64,000 bases of DNA from Saprospiraceae bacterium (GTDB taxonomy: Bacteria; Bacteroidota; Bacteroidia; Chitinophagales; Saprospiraceae): NCBI GenBank assembly GCA_021299835.1, contig JAJTER010000024.1, positions 1 through 64,000 of the forward strand, in the 5' to 3' direction. A model generated the notes under the pieces. That model was not told where the DNA came from and searched no databases. It saw nothing but the letters and a program-made list of their open reading frames with translations. Both the position numbers and the translations under genes were made by a program. Positions 40,696 through 48,487 of the stretch are shown piece after piece; within the stretch, counting starts at the first letter, position 1; every line of letters starts with the position of its first letter.

Positions 40696-42633
40696 ATGAA
40701 AAGCAATCTTTTAATTCTACTTTTTTTATATTCATTTTCTGTTTTTGCTCAAGATCCAACAGAAAACGATTACTACAGAATAGCAAAAATATCTATTCCT
40801 GAGGGAATTATTCTGGAGGCAGGCGGCATGGCAACCATGTCAAATGGTAATGTTGTCGTATCCTCCAGGCGGGGTGATGTTTACATTGTCGAGAATCCAT
40901 ATTCCACAAAGCCCTATTTCCGGAAATTTGCTACTGGCTTACATGAAATATTAGGCTTAGCCATTAAGGACGACGTTATTTATTGTGCTCAGCGAGGTGA
41001 ATTAACACGCCTGGTTGACAAAAATAGAGATGGAAAAGCAGACAAATACGAAACTGTTTATTCCTGGCCCATCTCTGGTCATTACCATGAATATTCTTAC
41101 GGACCCAAAATAGGACCCGATGGTTCCTTTTATGTGACGGCGAATGTTGCCTTTGGCAGTTCTGACTGGTGGGCGGGAAAATCACTTGTTCCATGGAGAG
41201 GTTGGACGATGAAAATTAGTGCTGACGGTAAAATGGAGCCTTTTGCTGCCGGCATGCGCTCTCCCTGTGGTATTGGAATGATTAACGGCGATTTTTTTTA
41301 TGGTGATAATCAAGGGGATTGGCAAGGTTCTGGTTTCATATCTCATGTGGAAAAAGGGGACTTTTTAGGGCATCCAGCTTCTCTTGCTTGGGCTGATAAA
41401 CCTAATTCACCTGTAAAAATGAGAAAAGAAGAAATTTTTGCTATGGTAGATCCACGTGATAATCCGAGAGTTAAGCCAGAATATGTTGAAAAGGAAGCGC
41501 TACCTCAAACTACTATTTTTGATATGAGTAAAGCGATACCTGGAAAAGGCATAAAACCACCCGCAGTTTGGCTTCCTCATGGAGTTTTAGGCGTTTCTAC
41601 CTCTGAAATCATTGCCGATGAAACCCAGGGTGGATTCGGTCCATTTTCAGGTCAACTTTTTGTTGGTGATCAGGGAATGTCAAAAATCGCCAGGGTTTTT
41701 CTTGAAAAAGTAAATGGCCAATATCAAGGTGCTGCCTTCGATTTTCGCTCAGGATTCAGATCAGGTGTATTGAGAATGTCCTGGGGAAATGACCATAGCT
41801 TATTTGTTGGTGGAACAAATAGAGGTTGGGGATCTATTGGAAATGAGGCATTTGGCTTGGAAAGACTCATTTTTACAGGAAAAATGCCATTTGAAATGAA
41901 ATCAGTAAAAGCTATGCCTGATGGATTTGAGATTGAGTTTACCCTTCCTGTGAATAAAAAATTAGCCGCTGATGTTAATAATTATGACGTCAGTAGCTTT
42001 ACCTATAAATATCATCCTGTATATGGCAGCCCTATGGTTAACATAGGTGAAAATCCTGTAAGAGGTGCTATCGTTTCAGAAGATGGCCTGAAGGTGAGAA
42101 TTGTTGTGGATGCACTTAGAGCAGGTTATATTCATGCGGTAGTGCCTGAAGGCGTTCTCTCTCAAAATGAAAACTTACCGTTATTACATAAGACAGCATA
42201 CTATACCCTAAACGCTATTCCTTCCGGGAGTAAAGCTAATGTCACGCTGGTAACACCAAAATCAAAAGCAGAAAGAGAAAGAATTGACGCAGGGAAACAG
42301 GTAAATTCTCCCGATAATCAAATGAAAGAGGCAGCTCCTAAAGGAACACCAAAACCAAGTACTTCTTCTAGTACAGTTATTTCTGATAAAGAGGCAATGG
42401 CCTTGTTAACAAAGCATACCTGTGTTGCATGTCATAAGGATAAAGAACGTGCGGTTGGTCCTTCTTTTGCCGATATTGCTAAACGTAAATATACAGTAGC
42501 TCAAATGGAGGCTTTAATTGTGGCACCAAAGCCAGAAAATTGGCCTGATTATGCCACGCCTATGGCGCCAATGGGACATGTTCCACGCACCGATATCCGT
42601 AAACTTGCCGCCTGGATTAATACCAGAAAATAA
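40696..42633 (+). CDS. Soluble-dehydrogenase-like beta-propeller with C-terminal cytochrome c domain
   Basis: Signal peptide; GNVVVSSRRGDVYIVENP...KIGPDGSFYVTANVAFG; C-terminal HTCVACHKDKERAVGPSFADIAKR (CxxCH heme motif) with distal Met-containing MAPMGHV. Confidence 0.85.
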   Translation: MKSNLLILLFLYSFSVFAQDPTENDYYRIAKISIPEGIILEAGGMATMSNGNVVVSSRRGDVYIVENPYSTKPYFRKFATGLHEILGLAIKDDVIYCAQRGELTRLVDKNRDGKADKYETVYSWPISGHYHEYSYGPKIGPDGSFYVTANVAFGSSDWWAGKSLVPWRGWTMKISADGKMEPFAAGMRSPCGIGMINGDFFYGDNQGDWQGSGFISHVEKGDFLGHPASLAWADKPNSPVKMRKEEIFAMVDPRDNPRVKPEYVEKEALPQTTIFDMSKAIPGKGIKPPAVWLPHGVLGVSTSEIIADETQGGFGPFSGQLFVGDQGMSKIARVFLEKVNGQYQGAAFDFRSGFRSGVLRMSWGNDHSLFVGGTNRGWGSIGNEAFGLERLIFTGKMPFEMKSVKAMPDGFEIEFTLPVNKKLAADVNNYDVSSFTYKYHPVYGSPMVNIGENPVRGAIVSEDGLKVRIVVDALRAGYIHAVVPEGVLSQNENLPLLHKTAYYTLNAIPSGSKANVTLVTPKSKAERERIDAGKQVNSPDNQMKEAAPKGTPKPSTSSSTVISDKEAMALLTKHTCVACHKDKERAVGPSFADIAKRKYTVAQMEALIVAPKPENWPDYATPMAPMGHVPRTDIRKLAAWINTRK

Positions 42634-42641
42634 AAAATTAA

Positions 42642-42676
42642 AACGAGGCTGTCTAAAAAGATAGCCTCGTTTTTTA
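42642..42676 (+). terminator. Intrinsic terminator
   Basis: aacgaggctgtct-aaaaa-gatagcctcgtttttt. Confidence 0.85.
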
Positions 42677-42773
42677 TGCAACTTTATACTTTGAGCTAAC
42701 AGGGACGCTTTTGACGCGGTGTTTGCAGGGTTCTGCACAGTGTTTCGCAGGGGCGAGCGGGTAATTGCGAGTA

Positions 42774-42795
42774 GAGACGCGATGCTTCGCGTCTT
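42774..42795. repeat. REP-like GC-rich hairpin in intergenic region
   Basis: agacgcga-tgct-tcgcgtct perfect 8-bp stem inside a GC-enriched segment. Confidence 0.55.
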
Positions 42796-42955
42796 CCCCC
42801 CGATAGGTCTTATTTTTATATCAATCCCTAACACGCGATGCTGAATCAGGATCCTCTGCATTCTAAGGATTACCGTTTTTTCGTAGAAATCAGTATCAGG
42901 GCTATTTTTAAAGAATTGTTAAATCTGTAAACTTTTTTTAGGACGGGTCATTATT

Positions 42956-43184
42956 CTAATACAAATTTACAATGTCCATGCCCCCCCTGGGGTCACACGT
43001 CTATAGCCCATCATGCCCCCGGCGGCACAAATTTTCACAAAATCCCCATCATGCCCCTGGCGGCACAAATCTCCACAAATATTTTAGAGCATTAAAAATA
43101 GTCCTAATACAAATTCACCCTGCCCATGACCCCTCCAGGGTCACACGTCTATACCTCATCATGCCCTAGGCGGCACAAATCTCC
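42956..43184. repeat. Intergenic array of two interleaved short repeat types
   Basis: Three copies of catcatgccc(ccg|ctg|tag)gcggcacaaat (approx. 43009-43032, 43048-43070, 43157-43180) and two copies of ctaatacaaatt..(g/c)..ccatg.ccc..gggtcacacgtctata (42956-43004, 43103-43153). Confidence 0.85.
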
Positions 43185-43193
43185 TTATTTTTT

Positions 43194-44327
43194 TTATAAA
43201 ATCACTGGTTTTTCTGCATAGACCGTTACACTGAAAATACCTGTGTTTCCATTTTTAAAATCCTCCAGTGCTGCGTTATCAAGATATTTACTCAAAATAT
43301 CATCAGGAATAATAATGGGTTTTTCCTTTTGTACGGAAATATTTAAGAAGCCATTGGTTGAAATGAGCGCTAGGTAATCCTCTTTTTGAATAGCCCCCGC
43401 AACGCAACCTGCATACATTTCAGCATCCTTTTGTAAATTTTCCGGCAATTCCCCAATGAGCACCACATCAGAAATACTGAAATGTCCGCCGGGCTTCAAT
43501 ACCCGGTAAATTTCTTTGATGACCCCTTCTTTGTTTGGTACCAAATTGAGGACACAATTGCTAACCACCACATCGGCAACATTTGATTCAACAGGCATCT
43601 CCTCGATATCACCTTGCAAAAAATGCACATTAGTAAATCCAAGCTTTTTTGCATTAATTCTCGCCTTTTCTATCATGGCTGTCGTGAAGTCAATACCAAT
43701 AACATTCCCTGTTTCACCAACTTCTTCCCTAGCAATAAAACAATCATTTCCTGCACCACTTCCTAAATCAATCACCGTATTTCCTTTTTGAATTTTTGCA
43801 TATTGTGTTGGTAATCCACAGCCCAAACCCAAATCAGCGTCAGGATTATATCCTAATAGATCAGTGTAATCATCGGTCATAATATTATACACTTCCGTAG
43901 AGCAGCCTCCTGCGCCACAACAAGAAGATTGATTAACCTCTTTTTCTTGCAAAGCAATTTCACTGTATTTTTGCTTCACAATCTCCTTGAGTTGAACATC
44001 CGTTTTCATTTTCCCTAAATTAAAATGTTTGAAAAAATCATTCCATAATACTTGTACCTGCTCCCATTTTTGGTCGTCGATACAGTAACAAACTTTAGTG
44101 CCTTCAATGTCACCTTTTATTAATCCAACCGATTTTAATTCTTTTAAATGTTGAGAAACTGTACTCTGAGCAAGGGGCAATTCATCTACAATATCCCCGC
44201 AAATACAAGTATTTCTTGCTTTCAGTAAGTTAAGGATGGCTATTCTCGCCGGATGAGCTAATGCTTTGGCGTATTTAGCAATCTCAATTTCTGTTTGAAT
44301 AAAATCAGTCGGTTTGGCAGCAATCAT
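43194..44327 (-). CDS. arsM: Fusion of ArsR-family regulator and arsenite methyltransferase (ArsM)
   Basis: N-terminus [56 protein letters not shown]-terminal [65 protein letters not shown]. Confidence 0.92.
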   Translation of the reverse strand: MIAAKPTDFIQTEIEIAKYAKALAHPARIAILNLLKARNTCICGDIVDELPLAQSTVSQHLKELKSVGLIKGDIEGTKVCYCIDDQKWEQVQVLWNDFFKHFNLGKMKTDVQLKEIVKQKYSEIALQEKEVNQSSCCGAGGCSTEVYNIMTDDYTDLLGYNPDADLGLGCGLPTQYAKIQKGNTVIDLGSGAGNDCFIAREEVGETGNVIGIDFTTAMIEKARINAKKLGFTNVHFLQGDIEEMPVESNVADVVVSNCVLNLVPNKEGVIKEIYRVLKPGGHFSISDVVLIGELPENLQKDAEMYAGCVAGAIQKEDYLALISTNGFLNISVQKEKPIIIPDDILSKYLDNAALEDFKNGNTGIFSVTVYAEKPVIL

Positions 44328-44434
44328 AAGGCATTTGTATTAATCGTAAAATTACGATTAATATTTGAAAATGTCAATACAATGAAAAAAATCTTTCAAA
44401 AAGGATGACGCCTAAAAGAGGTAGGAATTCAAAC

Positions 44435-46339
44435 TCAGGATTCTGCCAATACAATTAAAAAGTCCCCTTGTTCAAACTGTATAGATTTTGATTTTAGTGG
44501 ATTCAACACTATACCAAATCTACCATTATCATATTCTTTTTGACTTAGCTTTCTATAACCAATAGCGGTATGTCCCATTTTTGAAGCACTTTCTATCACC
44601 TGGTAAAAATCCGTGGGTTGATGGACATCTAAATACTCCTCCACCGGATTCAGGTAAATCTCTGCCCCTTCATCATTAAATAAAGAATCATATACTTTTT
44701 CCAGATCTTTATTTTCAGCAATTTGCGTCATTAAAAGACTCAGAAGATTATCACTAACGATAAAATCATCTGCTTTGGCCACCTCTGCCAATTCTCTGTT
44801 TTGAACATCCAGCATTTCCGATACCACTGAAAAATCCTTACCTGATTTTTCAGAAATATCGCGAAGATGAACAAGACAAATTAGGGTAATAGCATCGGAG
44901 ATTTGAATACTCCCCTTATCCATATAACTTAAAACAATAATATGATTAAATGATTCAATTCGTAACTCGTCCAAAGTATTTCTATCATTGATATTACCAT
45001 GTTGAAAGTAGAGGGTAATATTTTGAAGCTCCTCAGACAGCAAGGTAAGGGAATCTTTGACATCCTCAATTTCACCCAAAATACTCACGGAAGAACCTTT
45101 GACAACATAATGATCTAATTCTTCAATAATTTTCTTTCCTTTACGATTCCAACCTAAAATCAAGGTAGTTTCCAGTTCTTTCTCTCTTTTAGCAGCCGGT
45201 ATGAAGTTTACAGGTAATATTTCTTTAGGAATGAGCAATCTGTTAATTTTACTATCATCCTCAGCGATTAAAATGATTTGATCATCCTTTTCAACCAAAT
45301 AATTCATATCTGGATTGAGTAATACCTCCTTATTTGCTGTAAAGATTCCCATTACACAAGAGTCTTCGAAAGAATATAAACATTGTTTAAAAGTCATTCC
45401 TGGAATTCCATGATCTGAATAAAAATAAATTTCATCTCCTTCAAATTGCAATAAATCTGAATAAATAATACTTAGTCCTGACTGTCGACAGGTTTGAGCA
45501 GTTAATCTGGAAATTAGATCTGAAGAAAAGACATACGAAACCTCTTTTCCACCTACTAAATTGGCTACTTGCCTATTTTCATTATCTTTAATTTCTGCAA
45601 CAATATGATAGGGCTCTTTTTTCCTGTTCTTATTTCCAGTAATACTTAAAACAGATTTAATAACTTGATTATCAGGATTTTCTTCATTTTCAGGACTTAG
45701 AAGGATAATAGATTTTGCTTCATTATAATTTACCATTAACAAGTCGCGTAAATCCAATGGATTACCGCTGCGAACAATAATTTTAGATGTTTTAGTGTCT
45801 GAAATTTTAGATCGAATATCATCTTCCATTTCCACTTTATCTTTATCAGCAAGTACAACAATGACTGCTTTTTTATTACTTTCATTTGCGAGACACAACT
45901 CAGAAATAACGGAATAAATCATAGAGCTATACCCTAAAATCAAGGTATGATTGGTTTCAATAACTTTTGATTTACCCTTTCTTAGATTGGAAATACTTTC
46001 ATCAATTCCACTTGATATAGAGCCAATCAAGGAAGAGAAAATAAATAAACCTGCGATAGTTATGAGTAGCATAAAGAGTCGGAAAGCCCAACCTTCGTCA
46101 CCAGTCACCGTTCCGGCGTCCAGCACTCTCATTAAGCTTTGCCACATACCTTCAGTCAAATCAAAAGGTTCATTTTCTATTGGATTTGCACTTAATCCAA
46201 ATATAAAAAGAAGGATACCTGCTAAGATTACTAATAGAAACGTGACCAGAGCCAACCAGGAAATAATGGCGATTGGACCATTTGAGAGGGTATTATCAAA
46301 ATTATACCTTAATTTTTCTTTAAAGCTTGCCTTTGTCAT
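44435..46339 (-). CDS. CASTOR/POLLUX-like ion channel protein with TrkA-N/RCK-type domains
   Basis: TM region LALVTFLLVILAGILLFIFG; ALTHOUGH not pore-canonical, EGMWQSLMRVLDAGTVTGDEGWAFRLFMLLITIAGLFIFSSLIGSISSGIDESISNLRKGKSKVIETNHTLILGYSSMIYSVISEL is typical of the family. Confidence 0.85.
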   Translation of the reverse strand: MTKASFKEKLRYNFDNTLSNGPIAIISWLALVTFLLVILAGILLFIFGLSANPIENEPFDLTEGMWQSLMRVLDAGTVTGDEGWAFRLFMLLITIAGLFIFSSLIGSISSGIDESISNLRKGKSKVIETNHTLILGYSSMIYSVISELCLANESNKKAVIVVLADKDKVEMEDDIRSKISDTKTSKIIVRSGNPLDLRDLLMVNYNEAKSIILLSPENEENPDNQVIKSVLSITGNKNRKKEPYHIVAEIKDNENRQVANLVGGKEVSYVFSSDLISRLTAQTCRQSGLSIIYSDLLQFEGDEIYFYSDHGIPGMTFKQCLYSFEDSCVMGIFTANKEVLLNPDMNYLVEKDDQIILIAEDDSKINRLLIPKEILPVNFIPAAKREKELETTLILGWNRKGKKIIEELDHYVVKGSSVSILGEIEDVKDSLTLLSEELQNITLYFQHGNINDRNTLDELRIESFNHIIVLSYMDKGSIQISDAITLICLVHLRDISEKSGKDFSVVSEMLDVQNRELAEVAKADDFIVSDNLLSLLMTQIAENKDLEKVYDSLFNDEGAEIYLNPVEEYLDVHQPTDFYQVIESASKMGHTAIGYRKLSQKEYDNGRFGIVLNPLKSKSIQFEQGDFLIVLAES

Positions 46340-46426
46340 AATTATCTAAAGTTTAACTAAATGTAGTAAAATTATTAATTCTCACAATTTAAATCAGGTT
46401 AATTTGTAGAATTATTATTTTTAGAA

Positions 46427-48487
46427 ATGAAAAAAACAACCAACCTTCAACGTCTTACCTTTTTAGGTCTTCTTTTTATAGTTAAACCTTTATTTTCACA
46501 AAATAATGCAACTTCAAGTGTACCGGATAGTTTAATATCTCTTGACCTTAATGAGGTCATTTTTACGGGTAAAAAATTGAAATCCAATGTTTTTAATACG
46601 GCGGAATCCATATCCATCCTTCATTCAAAAGCACTTTCCTTAAATTCCCAGCGAAATACACCTGAGTTATTAAATGAAGCACCAGGAGTATTTCTTCAAA
46701 AGACAAATCATGGTGGAGGTTCTGCGTTTCTAAGAGGTTTAACTGGCAATCAAGTATTATATTTAATTGATGGCATTAGGATAAATAATGCCATTACCCG
46801 TTATGGCCCCAATCAATATTTGAACACCATTGATCGGTTTAGCTTAGAAAGAATTGAGATTGTTCGTGGTTCTGGTTCTGTACTTTTTGGCTCTGACGCA
46901 ATAGGTGGTGTAATAAATATGTTGAGTATAAATCCAGATGTAAATCAACAAAAGGCGTTATCTGGTAAAATTTCTACCAGAATAGGCTCTAACCATCTGG
47001 AAGAAAGTTTAAATGGAAGAATAAGTTATAAAAATAAGGAAAGTTGGTTGACCTCGGGCATCACAACCCGTTCCTTTGGTGATTTGATTGGCGGAAAAAA
47101 CACCAAGTTACAGCATCCCAGTGGCTATGACGAATTTTGCTATGACGTAAAAACTAATATACAAATTAACAAAAGGCATACGATTCAAGGTCTTTTACAG
47201 TACGTCCACCAAAAAGATGTGCCGGTTTATCATAAATATATATTGGAAAATTTTGCCCTTAATAAAATGGATCCTCAAAAAAGGAGTCTGGCGTATGTCG
47301 GTTATACTTACACTCCTGAAAAAGGATTTATCCAAAACATAAAATTCACTCCCAATATCCAGCAAGTCGCAGAGAGCAGATGGAGTAAAAAAAATAACAG
47401 CAACCTGACTACGATTGAAAATGATACAGTAGAAATATTTGGTGTATTGACTGAATTGAATACCTTAAAAAATATAGGGGATTGGAAATGGTCGGGAAGT
47501 CATGGATTTGACCTTTATCATGACAAAGTAAACAGTAATAGGATTCAAATGTATGATAATAATACGCCTATATTTAAAAGGGGACTTTATCCTGATGATG
47601 CTACGCAAATCAGTTATGCTTTTTTTACCAACCAACATATCGAAAAAAATAAATTTCAGGTAACCCTGGGAAATCGTATCCAGTTCCTTTCCTTACAAAT
47701 TCCCATTGACAATGGGCAGATTATAAATATTCAACCCAAGGCATGGGTAGGAAATTTTTATGTAGCACAATCCATATTACCGAAATTAAAATTGATTTAC
47801 GGGTTAAATACCGGATTTAGAGCACCAAATATAGATGATTTAGGTAGCCTGGGCATTGTAGATTTCAGATATGAGATACCCAACTATGAATTAAGACCTG
47901 AAAAATCGGCACAAATACAAATAGGTTACAAATGGAATGGACCTAAATTTAACTGGGAAACCTATACTTATTATAATCGCCTGAAGGACATTGTCGTACG
48001 AAACAAGAAAGGAAATGAAACAATAGATGGTTACCCAGTTTACATCAAGGAAAATGCAGAAAACGGTTATATTATGGGTTTGGAGACAAATTTTCAATAT
48101 ATCCTGGGCAGATCCTTACAATTGACAGGTAGCCTTACCTATACCTATGGACAAAATACAAGTAAGAAAGAACCTATTAGAAGAATCCCTCCACTTTTTG
48201 GTTATGTCAATATTCAATATCAAAAGGAGAAATATTGGGCTAAATTATTTTTTCAACTGGCTGGTAAACAGCAAAGGCTTGCCGCCGGCGATATTTCTGA
48301 CAATAGGATTGGCCGCTTGGGAACGCCCGGCTGGAGCGTAATCAATATATCCAATGGATTCAATTTCAAAAAAATAGATATAAATCTTACGCTCCAGAAT
48401 GTATTGGACAAGGATTATAAATTCCATGGATCTGGAATTAATGGCGTTGGCAGATCCTTAATTCTTGAATTTAGCTGGTCCATTTGA
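46427..48487 (+). CDS. TonB-dependent outer membrane receptor
   Basis: Plug: NTPELLNEAPGVFLQKTNHGGGSAFLRGLTGNQVLYLIDGIRINNAI...RIEIVRGSGSVLFGSDAIGGVINM; C-terminal barrel ending LILEFSWSI. Confidence 0.93.
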   Translation: MKKTTNLQRLTFLGLLFIVKPLFSQNNATSSVPDSLISLDLNEVIFTGKKLKSNVFNTAESISILHSKALSLNSQRNTPELLNEAPGVFLQKTNHGGGSAFLRGLTGNQVLYLIDGIRINNAITRYGPNQYLNTIDRFSLERIEIVRGSGSVLFGSDAIGGVINMLSINPDVNQQKALSGKISTRIGSNHLEESLNGRISYKNKESWLTSGITTRSFGDLIGGKNTKLQHPSGYDEFCYDVKTNIQINKRHTIQGLLQYVHQKDVPVYHKYILENFALNKMDPQKRSLAYVGYTYTPEKGFIQNIKFTPNIQQVAESRWSKKNNSNLTTIENDTVEIFGVLTELNTLKNIGDWKWSGSHGFDLYHDKVNSNRIQMYDNNTPIFKRGLYPDDATQISYAFFTNQHIEKNKFQVTLGNRIQFLSLQIPIDNGQIINIQPKAWVGNFYVAQSILPKLKLIYGLNTGFRAPNIDDLGSLGIVDFRYEIPNYELRPEKSAQIQIGYKWNGPKFNWETYTYYNRLKDIVVRNKKGNETIDGYPVYIKENAENGYIMGLETNFQYILGRSLQLTGSLTYTYGQNTSKKEPIRRIPPLFGYVNIQYQKEKYWAKLFFQLAGKQQRLAAGDISDNRIGRLGTPGWSVINISNGFNFKKIDINLTLQNVLDKDYKFHGSGINGVGRSLILEFSWSI

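Noticed and set aside
42956-43184. CRISPR array
   Set aside because: Repeat units are of two types, imperfect, few in number and irregularly spaced; no cas genes.
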